36,146 nt of DNA, taken from Gammaproteobacteria bacterium (lineage in GTDB: Bacteria > Pseudomonadota > Gammaproteobacteria > Methylococcales > UBA2780). The notes under the pieces were generated by a model. The model did not search any database, was not told the origin of the DNA, and saw only the letters and a list, made by a program, of their open reading frames with translations. The translations under genes and the position numbers were made by a program. Every line of letters starts with the position of its first letter. Position 1 is the first letter of the stretch. Location: positions 1 through 36,146 of the forward strand of contig QNFJ01000003.1 in assembly GCA_003646305.1 (NCBI GenBank). Direction: 5' to 3'. This document shows, one piece after another, positions 7,343 through 15,284 of the stretch.

Positions 7343-8653
7343 ATGACACAACCGATAGAAAATTTAACACCTGATTATAAAGTAGCCGATATCTCCTTGG
7401 CTGAATGGGGTCATAAAGAGACCCGTATCGCTGAGATTGAAATGCCTGGGCTGATGGGACTAAGAGAAGAGTTTAAAGGACAGTTTCCTTTAAAAGGCGC
7501 GCGTATTGCCGGCTGCCTGCATATGACTATTCAGACAGCGGTACTGATTGAGACGTTGATCGACTTAGGTGCAGAAGTGCGCTGGTCTTCATGCAATATC
7601 TTTTCTACACAGGATCAAGCGGCTGCGTCGATCGCAGATCAAGGCATTCCTGTTTTTGCTTGGAAAGGTGAGAGTGAAGAGGAGTTTTTGTGGTGCATTG
7701 AGCAGACAATTTTTGGCCCTGATGATTGGCGTCCAAACCTGATTCTGGATGATGGCGGCGATTTGACGCAGATGATGCACGAGAAATACCCAGAACTTTT
7801 AGGTGATGTGCGTGGCCTATCAGAAGAGACCACAACCGGTGTTCACCGTCTGTATGAAATGGTCAAAGAGGGTAGTCTGAAGGTTCCAGCGATCAATGTG
7901 AATGATTCGGTTACAAAATCGAAATTCGATAACCTTTATGGTTGCCGTGAATCGTTGTTAGATGGGATTAAACGGGCAACCGATGTGATGATTGCCGGAA
8001 AAGTCTGTATCGTTTTAGGTTATGGCGATGTGGGTAAAGGCTGTGCGCAGGCCTTTAGAGGCATGGGTGCAACGGTTTGGGTTACAGAGATTGACCCCAT
8101 TTGTGCGTTGCAGGCAGCAATGGAAGGTTACCGTGTGGTTCGCATGGATGAAATTGCTGGGCAAGGTGATATTTTTGTCACCACAACCGGTAATGTAAGC
8201 GTGATTACCCATGACCATATGGCGGCAATGAAGAATGAGGCCATTGTTTGCAATATTGGCCACTTTGATTCTGAAATCGATATCGCCTCTGTTCGGGATT
8301 ATGAATGGGAAAATATCAAGCCACAGGTTGATCATGTGATCTTTCCAGATGGCAAGAAGCTGATCGTGCTGGCAGAAGGGCGTTTGGTAAACTTGGGTTG
8401 TGCAACAGGCCACCCTAGCTTTGTGATGTCGGCTTCATTTACCAATCAGGTGATGGCTCAGATTGAGTTATGGGAAAAAAGTGCAGACTATAAGAATGAC
8501 GTGTATGTTCTGCCTAAGCATCTTGATGAGAAAGTGGCTCGTTTTCACCTTGCAAAAGTGGGTGCAAACTTGACGGTACTGAGCCAAGAGCAGTCTGATT
8601 ATCTTGGACTTGCTGTTGAAGGTCCTTATAAGCCAGAGCATTACCGTTACTAG
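7343..8653 (+). CDS. ahcY: S-adenosyl-L-homocysteine hydrolase (adenosylhomocysteinase)
   Basis: Cytosolic NAD-dependent enzyme that splits S-adenosylhomocysteine into homocysteine and adenosine, relieving product inhibition of methyltransferases. The 436-residue product has CLHMTIQTAVLIETL, the NAD-binding GKVCIVLGYGDVGKGCAQ and the usual C-terminal PYKPEHYRY. The start at 7343 has AAGGA seven bases upstream; a longer reading overlaps metK and is not homologous. It begins 16 nt after metK, so both are probably co-regulated by the SAM-II switch. Confidence 0.98.
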   Translation: MTQPIENLTPDYKVADISLAEWGHKETRIAEIEMPGLMGLREEFKGQFPLKGARIAGCLHMTIQTAVLIETLIDLGAEVRWSSCNIFSTQDQAAASIADQGIPVFAWKGESEEEFLWCIEQTIFGPDDWRPNLILDDGGDLTQMMHEKYPELLGDVRGLSEETTTGVHRLYEMVKEGSLKVPAINVNDSVTKSKFDNLYGCRESLLDGIKRATDVMIAGKVCIVLGYGDVGKGCAQAFRGMGATVWVTEIDPICALQAAMEGYRVVRMDEIAGQGDIFVTTTGNVSVITHDHMAAMKNEAIVCNIGHFDSEIDIASVRDYEWENIKPQVDHVIFPDGKKLIVLAEGRLVNLGCATGHPSFVMSASFTNQVMAQIELWEKSADYKNDVYVLPKHLDEKVARFHLAKVGANLTVLSQEQSDYLGLAVEGPYKPEHYRY

Positions 8654-8666
8654 GTTTTAATGGGTT

Positions 8667-8694
8667 GAGCCACCTCGACTTGTCGAGGTGGCTC
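8667..8694 (+). other. Perfect 13-bp hairpin between ahcY and metF
   Basis: GAGCCACCTCGAC (8667-8679) and its exact reverse complement (8682-8694) flank a 2-nt loop. No T-run follows on the plus strand (GCCAGCAGTTTAAAAAAAA), so it is not a standard terminator. It may be an mRNA-processing or stability element that sets metF output relative to ahcY. metF itself has no visible Shine-Dalgarno after it. Confidence 0.6.
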
Positions 8695-8720
8695 GCCAGC
8701 AGTTTAAAAAAAATAGTTAA

Positions 8721-9587
8721 ATGGACAGTCAAAAACAATATAAACCGGTCTTTAGTTTTGAATTTTTCCCACCAAAATCTGAAGAGGCAGCTGGAAAGTT
8801 GGCCATTGTGCGTGATCGCCTTGTTGAGCTAAATCCTCGCTTTTTTTCTGTCACGTTTGGGGCCGGTGGCTCAACGCAAGCAAAGACCTTTGAGACGGTG
8901 CTAGAGATTCAGAAGGAGACTTCTGTTCGTGCAGCGCCGCATCTTTCCTGTGTTGGCTCAACGCGCGAGAATATCCGTAGCCTCCTGAACCAATACAAAG
9001 AGAATGATATTAACCAGATCGTTGCGCTGCGAGGGGATATCCCGTCAGGAATGCGCGATGCGGGAGAGTTTTGTTACGCTAATGAACTGGTTGAGTTTAT
9101 CCGTGAGGAGACGGGCGATCATTTCCATATTGAGGTGGCGGCCTATCCAGAATTTCATCCACAAGCGGCTAATGCCACTGCGGATCTGCAGAACTTTAAG
9201 CGCAAAGTAGAAGCGGGTGCGGATAGCGCCATTACGCAGTATTTTTACAATGCAGATAGTTACTTTCAGTTTGTTGAAAGCTGTGAAAAGCTGGGATTAG
9301 ACTTACCGATCGTGCCGGGCATTATGCCGGTCACAAACTACACGCAACTCGCCCGTTTTTCTGATATGTGTGGTGCAGAACTACCACGCTGGATGCGTAA
9401 ACGGCTTGAGGCGTATGGAGATGATCGCGACTCAATTCGGGCATTTGGTCAGGAAGTGGTCACAAGGCTCTGCGAGCGACTGCTTGAGCAGGGAGCGCCT
9501 GGATTACACTTTTACACCATGAACCAATCTAAGCCGATCTTGGCAATTTGTGAGAACCTGGATTTGGGAGGAAGTGGCGATGAGTGA
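8721..9587 (+). CDS. metF: 5,10-methylenetetrahydrofolate reductase
   Basis: Flavoprotein that reduces methylene-THF to 5-methyl-THF, the methyl donor for methionine synthesis, completing the methyl cycle with metK and ahcY. The 288-residue protein starts with the typical VFSFEFFPPKSEEA and has VTFGAGGSTQ, VALRGDIP (near 90-97), ITQYFYNAD and VPGIMPVTNY, and ends near the standard length. The start codon follows an A-rich stretch without a Shine-Dalgarno, downstream of a strong hairpin. The stop overlaps the ycgL start by 8 nt, which suggests translational coupling. Confidence 0.97.
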   Translation: MDSQKQYKPVFSFEFFPPKSEEAAGKLAIVRDRLVELNPRFFSVTFGAGGSTQAKTFETVLEIQKETSVRAAPHLSCVGSTRENIRSLLNQYKENDINQIVALRGDIPSGMRDAGEFCYANELVEFIREETGDHFHIEVAAYPEFHPQAANATADLQNFKRKVEAGADSAITQYFYNADSYFQFVESCEKLGLDLPIVPGIMPVTNYTQLARFSDMCGAELPRWMRKRLEAYGDDRDSIRAFGQEVVTRLCERLLEQGAPGLHFYTMNQSKPILAICENLDLGGSGDE

Positions 9588-9879
9588 TGTGAGCTGTTTT
9601 ATCTACAAAACTGAAAAATGGGATGGGATGTACCTGTACGTCCTGGGAGAAGATGATTTCTCGGAAGTTTCAGAAGAAATCATGAAGAAATTCCCTCACC
9701 CAGAATTTGTTTTTGAACTCTCGCTTTCAGCCGATCGACCGCTGGCACGTGAGAATGTGGTGAAGGTGCTTGAAAATTTGAAAATACTCGGTTTTCATCT
9801 GCAAATGCCACCGAGTACTAAAGAAGTTATTCGCACCTTTCCAACACGTGATGAGCTGGATACTTTAAAAGAAGACTGA
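9580..9879 (+). CDS. ycgL: YcgL domain protein
   Basis: Small conserved gammaproteobacterial protein of 99 residues. The family hallmarks are an N-terminal CFIYKTEKWDGMYLYV, EDFS/DDFSEV, and a C-terminal GFHLQMPP segment, matching E. coli YcgL in order and length. The biochemical role is not established; a small alpha/beta domain is known for the family. The ATG at 9580 has GGAGG eight bases upstream and overlaps the metF stop, so it is probably translated with metF. A 10-codon longer reading would overlap metF more and lacks support. Confidence 0.9.
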   Translation: MSDVSCFIYKTEKWDGMYLYVLGEDDFSEVSEEIMKKFPHPEFVFELSLSADRPLARENVVKVLENLKILGFHLQMPPSTKEVIRTFPTRDELDTLKED

Positions 9880-9977
9880 TCTTCTTGGTTAGGGCATCTA
9901 GGTCTGAGAATGCCTTAAGCCCCTCCCTGCATTCATGGTATTCTCGCGACAACCATCACAACTCTCTTTTTCCCGAT

Positions 9978-10112
9978 ATGAGCTCAAATAAATTCCTGAT
10001 TGAGCGTGATCTTGCCGTTCTCTGGCGTCACTGTACGCAAATGAAAGGCCATGAGTGGTCAGTATTAATGGCATCAGGCTCGAGAGATCGCGGGACACAG
10101 TGCGCTAGTTAA
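9978..10112 (+). pseudogene. bioA: bioA 5' remnant (DAPA aminotransferase, about 30 N-terminal residues)
   Basis: The reading starting MSSNKFLIERDLAVLW and continuing CTQMKGHEW matches the N-terminal signature of BioA (consensus LWHPCTQMKDHE, recalled). BioA makes 7,8-diaminopelargonate from KAPA in biotin synthesis. After GHEW the similarity stops and the frame ends at 10112, two bases before rsmE. The aminotransferase PLP domain is absent. The usually conserved HP after W is RH, another sign of decay. In several gammaproteobacteria bioA is the gene just upstream of rsmE, which supports an internal or 3' deletion in place. Expression of the peptide is unlikely. Homology rests on one short motif, so a chance match remains possible. 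Confidence 0.65.
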
Positions 10113-10113
10113 T

Positions 10114-10842
10114 ATGCGAATCAGTCGACTGTTCTTGCGAGAGGAGCTTAAAACAAACCTGTTCATTACGTTGAATAATGACTCGGCTCATTATCTGCGT
10201 TCTGTTTTGAGACTTAAAGCGGGTTCAGAAATCAGAGTTTTTAACGGCTCAGGTGGTGAGTTTGCAGCTTCTTTGATGGACGTCTCTCGCAAAGTGGTTG
10301 TAGTCAAGATTGGTGAATGGTTCGATAAAAAAAGTGAGCCAAAATTAAATATCACACTTGGGCTGGCAATCAGTCGTGGTGAGCGAATGGATATCGCTAT
10401 ACAGAAGGCGGTGGAATTAGGTGTTTCATCAATTATCCCGATTATCACCGAGTATTGTGCTGTTTCGGTGCGGAATGAACGAATGGTAAAAAAAGAGAGC
10501 CATTGGCAGAAGATAGCGCAGGGGGCCAGTGAACAAAGTGGTAGAACGGTTGTCCCTGATGTGGGTGAGATTGTTCGAATGGATCAATGGTTGGAGAACA
10601 AAGAGGAAGCGCTCAAGCTTTTTCTTGATCCCCGTGCAAAGCAATCCTTACAGCAGGCCGAACTAGTCGAGCAGACAATTATCCTGTTATCTGGTCCAGA
10701 AGGGGGGTTTAGTGAAAGCGAGCAGCGTAAGGCTGTTCAGGCCGGTTATCAATCGGTAACATTGGGGCCACGTATTTTGCGGGCAGAAACAGCTTGCATC
10801 GCTGCAATAACGGCAGTCCAGTTGTTATGGGGCGATTTGTAA
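10114..10842 (+). CDS. rsmE: 16S rRNA m3U1498 methyltransferase
   Basis: SPOUT-family enzyme that methylates U1498 of 16S rRNA using SAM. The 242-residue protein has an N-terminal PUA-like region (MRISRLFL...HYLRSVLRL) and the C-terminal trefoil-knot motifs LLSGPEGGFSESE and LGPRILRAETA. The length matches the family. There is no good Shine-Dalgarno before the ATG at 10114, which fits with the upstream sequence being deleted bioA. gshB follows 35 nt later. Confidence 0.97.
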   Translation: MRISRLFLREELKTNLFITLNNDSAHYLRSVLRLKAGSEIRVFNGSGGEFAASLMDVSRKVVVVKIGEWFDKKSEPKLNITLGLAISRGERMDIAIQKAVELGVSSIIPIITEYCAVSVRNERMVKKESHWQKIAQGASEQSGRTVVPDVGEIVRMDQWLENKEEALKLFLDPRAKQSLQQAELVEQTIILLSGPEGGFSESEQRKAVQAGYQSVTLGPRILRAETACIAAITAVQLLWGDL

Positions 10843-10877
10843 ACAGGGTCTAATCAAAGGGCCTAAAAGGAGAGAGT

Positions 10878-11828
10878 TTGACTATTAAACTTGGCATTGT
10901 GATGGACCCGATTGAGGGCATCAAAATTAATAAAGAGAGTAGCTTTGCCATGTTGCTAGAGGCACAGTCGCGTGGTTGGGAGCTTTACTACATGGAGATG
11001 CGCGACCTTTATTTGCGAGATGGCCGAAGCGGTGCCCGAATGAGGCGGCTTGAAGTTGAGCGAAACGAGAAAGAGTGGTTCCGCTTTACCGATGAGAAAG
11101 ACTGGCCGCTGGATGAGCTGGATGTCATCTTAATGCGCAAAGACCCGCCGTTTGATCCGGAATATATTTACGCGACCTACCTGCTGGAGCGAGCAGAAGA
11201 GAAAGGGGTTTTGGTTGTTAATAAACCGCAATCGTTGCGTGATGCCAATGAGAAGCTATTTACCGCCTGGTTTACGCAGTGTTGTGCGCCAACGCTTGTT
11301 GCTCGCGATTCAAATCGAATACGGGGTTTTTTAAAGGAGCAGGGAGAGATTATTCTTAAACCTCTGGATGGTATGGGGGGAACCTCTATCTTTAAATTGA
11401 AAGAGGGTGACGTGAATCTAAGTGTTGTGCTGGAAATTATGACTCAACATAATAGCCAGTTCGTGATGGCACAGCGCTACCTTCCTGAGATAATTGATGG
11501 GGATAAGCGTATTTTGCTGATTAATGGAGAGCCTGTTCCCTATGCTTTAGCCCGTATTCCGGCTAAAGGAGAAAGCCGCGGGAACCTCGCTGCTGGTGGA
11601 CGAGGGGAGGGGCGTGAGTTGACCGAGAGAGATCTCTGGATTTGTAGCCAGGTTGGACCCGTTTTGAAAGAGAAAGGGTTGGTTTTTGTCGGTCTGGATG
11701 TGATTGGTGATTACCTGACCGAAATTAATGTGACGAGTCCAACTTGCATTCAAGAGCTGGATCGTCAATATGGCCTGAATATTAGCGGGCTTTTGATGGA
11801 TCAGATCGAGCAGAAAATTTCCCAATAA
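10878..11828 (+). CDS. gshB: Glutathione synthetase (TTG start)
   Basis: ATP-grasp ligase that joins glycine to gamma-glutamylcysteine. The 316-residue protein begins with the family N-terminus TIKLGIVMDPIEGIKINKES and carries the ATP-grasp segments KPLDGMGGTSIFKL, RYLPEIIDGDKRI and GLDVIGDYLTEINVTSPT. The start is TTG at 10878, chosen because AGGAG lies 6 nt upstream and the sequence right after it is the conserved N-terminus. It heads the conserved run gshB-tonB-yqgE-ruvX. A rare start codon may limit its translation. Confidence 0.97.
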   Translation: MTIKLGIVMDPIEGIKINKESSFAMLLEAQSRGWELYYMEMRDLYLRDGRSGARMRRLEVERNEKEWFRFTDEKDWPLDELDVILMRKDPPFDPEYIYATYLLERAEEKGVLVVNKPQSLRDANEKLFTAWFTQCCAPTLVARDSNRIRGFLKEQGEIILKPLDGMGGTSIFKLKEGDVNLSVVLEIMTQHNSQFVMAQRYLPEIIDGDKRILLINGEPVPYALARIPAKGESRGNLAAGGRGEGRELTERDLWICSQVGPVLKEKGLVFVGLDVIGDYLTEINVTSPTCIQELDRQYGLNISGLLMDQIEQKISQ

Positions 11829-11864
11829 GTAGAAGTTGGACAGAGAAAAGGTGAAGAGCGGACA

Positions 11865-12713
11865 GTGCGTAGAGCATTAACAGTTACATCGGCGGATAGA
11901 TTGGTTTCAACGCTATTCTTAGCGGGTATCGTGCATGCATTAGTTATTTTAGGCATTACTTTTGATCTGCCAAAGCCTGGCCAGGCAAGTAAATCGCTTG
12001 AAATTGTTCTGGTTCGTCAGAGTAGCGATAGAGTCCCGGATAAGGCGGACTTTTTAGCGCAGGCAAACAGCCTGGGCAGTGGTGAAAGCCTGGAAAAGAA
12101 AAAAATTGAGGAGAGGGGGAGGCCTCAACAGATTGCCAGGAATAGTGGGCAACAGGCGATTGAAATGGAAAAACAATCCTCACAGAGCAGCCAGAAAAAA
12201 GTGTTAGTACAGCAGAAGTCGACAAAGAAAATAAGTACCGCGGATAAAGAGAAAAAAGAAGATAAGCCCCGCAAAATTTCTGCCGAAAGCCTCGCCATGC
12301 AGATTTCGGAGTTAAGTAAAGAGTTGAATATGGCGGAGCAGAATTATGCGAAGCGACCCCGTATTAAATTTATAAATTCGATGAGTGCAAAAAGCTATAT
12401 CTTTGCGCAATATGAGGCAGAATGGCAACGGAAGATTGAGCGGATAGGCAACCTTAATTATCCCGATGAGGCAAGGCGCAAAAGATTGGCTGGGCGACTG
12501 CTACTGGTTGTCTTGATTAATAGCGATGGATCATTGGAGAAGGTTGAACTAAGAAGTTCTTCTGGACATAAGATTCTGGATGATGCAGCCATTAGAATTG
12601 TTCAGCTTGCCGCACCTTTTGCTGTATTTCCGGCTGAAATAAGCAAAGAATATGATCAATTGGCAATCACCAGAACATGGCGTTTTGCCAGCGATAAGGT
12701 CTCTACAAAGTAA
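11865..12713 (+). CDS. tonB: TonB family energy-transducer protein
   Basis: Inner-membrane-anchored periplasmic protein that couples the proton gradient to outer-membrane transport. The 282-residue product has one N-terminal membrane anchor (about residues 13-34), a charged Lys/Glu/Gln-rich linker (about 70-145, possibly partly coiled coil), and a TonB C-terminal domain from about 190 (NYPDEARRKRLAGRLLLVVL...VELRSSSG). GTG at 11865 is the start; the Shine-Dalgarno (GAAGAG) is weak. Its stop and the yqgE start overlap (TAATG). A TonB-like gene between gshB and yqgE is usual in this lineage. No exbB/exbD neighbours here, so it may use the components at 29452-31760 or others. Confidence 0.85.
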   Translation: MRRALTVTSADRLVSTLFLAGIVHALVILGITFDLPKPGQASKSLEIVLVRQSSDRVPDKADFLAQANSLGSGESLEKKKIEERGRPQQIARNSGQQAIEMEKQSSQSSQKKVLVQQKSTKKISTADKEKKEDKPRKISAESLAMQISELSKELNMAEQNYAKRPRIKFINSMSAKSYIFAQYEAEWQRKIERIGNLNYPDEARRKRLAGRLLLVVLINSDGSLEKVELRSSSGHKILDDAAIRIVQLAAPFAVFPAEISKEYDQLAITRTWRFASDKVSTK

Positions 12714-13276
12714 TGAAAAAAAACGATAGCTTAGCTAACCATTTTTTAATAGCAATGCCGGCCCTGAAGGACCCCAATTTCTTTCACACGGTAACCTATA
12801 TTTGCCAGCATAATCACGAAGGTGCGCTGGGGGTCATTATTAACCGCCCTGCTGAAATGGCGCTTAATGAAATTTTTGAGCAGATGGATATCGCGCCAAA
12901 AACAAAAGCTGTTGGAGATTATCCAGTCTGCTTCGGTGGCCCTGTTCAAATGGAGCGAGGGTTTATCTTGCACCGCTCGGGGAGTGAGTGGAAGTCAACA
13001 TTGCCAGTGACGGAGACAGTTTCATTGACAACCTCCCGTGATCTATTGGAAGCGATGGCGGTTGGTGAGGGGCCAGAGTCGCCTCTTATCACTTTAGGGT
13101 ATGCCGGTTGGGCTGCAGGGCAGCTTGAAGAGGAGATTCTTGATAATGCCTGGTTGAGTGTTCCGGCCAGTGAGTCAGTCCTTTTCGACCTGCCTTTTAA
13201 AGATCGCTGGAAGGCTGCGGCAGGAGGCTTGGGTATTGACCTTGATCTTCTTTCGTCTGAAGCGGGACATGCTTGA
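12713..13276 (+). CDS. yqgE: YqgE/AlgH family protein
   Basis: Conserved protein of 187 residues with the family motifs LIAMPALKDPNFFHTV at the N-terminus, ALGVIINRP near 39-47, and LGYAGWAAGQLEEEI near 122-136. The precise function is unresolved. AlgH was first linked to alginate regulation in Pseudomonas, but most family members lie next to yqgF/ruvX. The start overlaps the tonB stop by one base (TAATG), so translation is probably coupled. ruvX follows 34 nt later. Confidence 0.95.
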   Translation: MKKNDSLANHFLIAMPALKDPNFFHTVTYICQHNHEGALGVIINRPAEMALNEIFEQMDIAPKTKAVGDYPVCFGGPVQMERGFILHRSGSEWKSTLPVTETVSLTTSRDLLEAMAVGEGPESPLITLGYAGWAAGQLEEEILDNAWLSVPASESVLFDLPFKDRWKAAAGGLGIDLDLLSSEAGHA

Positions 13277-13310
13277 TCTCGAGTAAAAATCGGGTTAGCT
13301 GAGGGCTTCT

Positions 13311-13757
13311 ATGTCGCTGGATTCACTATTATCTCAAACAGACGACAACGGCTACCTTGGTTTTGATTTTGGGACAAAAAAGATTGGTGTCGCTGTGGGT
13401 CAAACGGTAACGGGGATGGCGAGCCCGTTGGAGACAATTCCGGCGGTTAATCAGAAGCCAAACTGGGAAGCGATAAGTCGATTGGTTAAAGAGTGGCGTC
13501 CTGCTGGCTTTGTTGTGGGGATATCCTATCAGGAGGATGGCAGTAAGAACCCTGTGACAGATAAAATTTTAAAATTCTGCCGGCAACTGGAAGGGCGCTA
13601 TAATCTTCCCGTTCATACGATGGATGAAGCACTGACAACCTATGAATCTAAACAACTGTTGTTTGACGAGCTTAAAGTGAATGCGACAAAATTATGGAAG
13701 GTGCAGGATCAACTTGCGGCAACATTAATTTTGCAGAGTTGGTTGAATCAGGAATAA
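13311..13757 (+). CDS. ruvX: Putative Holliday junction resolvase RuvX (YqgF)
   Basis: RNase H-fold nuclease linked to pre-16S rRNA processing and Holliday junction resolution. The 148-residue protein has the first acidic motif GFDFGTKKIGVAVG, VVGISYQEDG, and the last acidic motif MDEALTTYES, with a C-terminal DQLAATLILQSWL helix. GAGG sits 6 nt before the ATG. It lies in the yqgE-ruvX-pyrR order common in gammaproteobacteria. Confidence 0.96.
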   Translation: MSLDSLLSQTDDNGYLGFDFGTKKIGVAVGQTVTGMASPLETIPAVNQKPNWEAISRLVKEWRPAGFVVGISYQEDGSKNPVTDKILKFCRQLEGRYNLPVHTMDEALTTYESKQLLFDELKVNATKLWKVQDQLAATLILQSWLNQE

Positions 13758-13767
13758 GAAGGTAAAA

Positions 13768-14280
13768 ATGAGTAATAATCTGGATATTCAGCAGCTTTTG
13801 AACCATCTTGAGTCGGGCCTCAGAGATGTCATCTCAGAGAGAAGAATAGCAAAGCCTCTGATGATCGGTATTCATACTGGGGGTGGCTGGGTTGCAGAGG
13901 TTCTGCATAAAAGGTTGGAGTTAGAAGAGCCACTTGGGCTATTGAATATCTCATTTTACCGAGATGATTTCTCGCAAATAGGTATGCACCCGCAGGTTGC
14001 GCCAAGTAGCCTCCCTGTTGCAGTAGAGGGAAGAGATATTCTCTTGATAGATGATGTTCTGTTTACCGGACGAACAATCCGTGCGGCGCTGAATGAAATT
14101 TTCGATTATGGTCGGCCAAATCAGGTCGCTTTAGGAGTTTTGCTTGATCGTGGGGAACGCCAGCTCCCCTTTCAGCCAGACGCTGTCGGTGGGCGAGTGG
14201 CGCTATCATCCGGGGAGCAGATTAAGCTATCGGGACCAGAACCGCTGGCGCTTTCCATTAATTTGCAGGAGAGCCGATGA
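13768..14280 (+). CDS. pyrR: PyrR: pyrimidine regulator / uracil phosphoribosyltransferase
   Basis: Phosphoribosyltransferase-fold protein of 170 residues with the PRPP loop DILLIDDVLFTGRTIRAAL (about 90-108) and the flexible-loop YRDDFSQIG (64-72). In Bacillus PyrR binds pyr mRNA and attenuates transcription. In Pseudomonas-type clusters its RNA-binding role is less clear. I see no PyrR-binding hairpin with terminator upstream here, so enzymatic UPRTase activity or protein-level control is possible. Its last four bases overlap the pyrB start (ATGA), giving tight coupling. Confidence 0.95.
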   Translation: MSNNLDIQQLLNHLESGLRDVISERRIAKPLMIGIHTGGGWVAEVLHKRLELEEPLGLLNISFYRDDFSQIGMHPQVAPSSLPVAVEGRDILLIDDVLFTGRTIRAALNEIFDYGRPNQVALGVLLDRGERQLPFQPDAVGGRVALSSGEQIKLSGPEPLALSINLQESR

Positions 14281-15284
14281 ACGTTGGGACATTAACGGTT
14301 TTTCCTGAACCTGGTGGGCAGGGAACTCCCGCAGATTTACAGCTTAACTCAGTTGGAAAGCTGAAGCACTTTCTCTCTATTGAAGGGCTAAGTCGGCAGC
14401 TGTTGACGGAAATCATGGACAGAGCAGAATCTTTCTCCAGCGTTGCCGAGCAGCAGGTTAAGAAGGTTCCTCTGCTTAGAGGAAAAACAATCGTTAACCT
14501 CTTTTTTGAAAATAGCACACGAACTCGGACGACTTTTGAGCTAGCTGCCAAGCGGCTTTCGGCGGACGTTTTGAATATCAATATTGCCACCTCGGCGACC
14601 TCGAAAGGCGAAAGTTTGCTGGATACAATCCGCAATCTTGAGGCGATGCACGTTGATATGTTTGTTGTCAGGCATGCAATGAGTGGTGCTGCGCACTTTA
14701 TCGCTGAACAGGCAGCTTCTCATATCAGCGTGATTAATGCTGGGGATGGGCGGCACTCACACCCTACGCAGGCGATGCTGGATATGTTCACGATTCGGAG
14801 AATGAAGGGTGATTTTAGCCAGTTGAAGGTAGCTATTGTCGGAGATGTTCGATATTCGCGAGTTGCCAGAGCGCAGGTTCATGCTTTGAATATTCTAGGG
14901 GTGGAAGAGGTGCGATTAGTCGCCCCGGCCACGTTGCTTCCGGACGAGATAGAATCGTTAGGGGTTACGGTTTGTCATGACATGCATGAAGGGCTTGCCG
15001 ATATTGATGTTGTCATTATGCTGAGATTGCAACGTGAGCGAATGAAAGGCGCATTGTTACCCAGTGCGCATGAATACTATAACTTCTATGGGCTGACCGA
15101 GGCACGTTTATCACAGGCAAAAAGTGATGTGATTGTGATGCATCCGGGGCCGATTAATCGTGGGGTTGAGATTGACTCAGCGGTTGCTGATGGTGACAGG
15201 TCGGTTATCTTGCAGCAGGTTACACATGGGATTGCGATTCGAATGGCTGTGATGTCGATGGCAATGCAGCGAGGTGAAGGCTGA
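14277..15284 (+). CDS. pyrB: Aspartate carbamoyltransferase, catalytic subunit (class A type)
   Basis: Catalyses carbamoyl phosphate + aspartate to carbamoyl aspartate in pyrimidine synthesis. The 335-residue protein has the carbamoyl-phosphate loop FFENSTRTRTTFE (77-89), GDGRHSHPTQ, the VGDVRYSRVA segment and the final MHPGPINRGVEI. A roughly 28-residue N-terminal extension (MNVGTLTVFPEPGGQG) precedes the core. Similar extensions in Pseudomonas class A enzymes hold the nucleotide-response site. There is no pyrI. It is followed by a one-base overlap (TGATG) with pyrC', its likely assembly partner. Confidence 0.97.
   Translation: MNVGTLTVFPEPGGQGTPADLQLNSVGKLKHFLSIEGLSRQLLTEIMDRAESFSSVAEQQVKKVPLLRGKTIVNLFFENSTRTRTTFELAAKRLSADVLNINIATSATSKGESLLDTIRNLEAMHVDMFVVRHAMSGAAHFIAEQAASHISVINAGDGRHSHPTQAMLDMFTIRRMKGDFSQLKVAIVGDVRYSRVARAQVHALNILGVEEVRLVAPATLLPDEIESLGVTVCHDMHEGLADIDVVIMLRLQRERMKGALLPSAHEYYNFYGLTEARLSQAKSDVIVMHPGPINRGVEIDSAVADGDRSVILQQVTHGIAIRMAVMSMAMQRGEG

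Noticed and set aside
9898..10098. A minus-strand 66-codon frame opposite the bioA remnant
   Set aside because: No recognisable motif, no Shine-Dalgarno, and it lies across the plus-strand region with BioA similarity.
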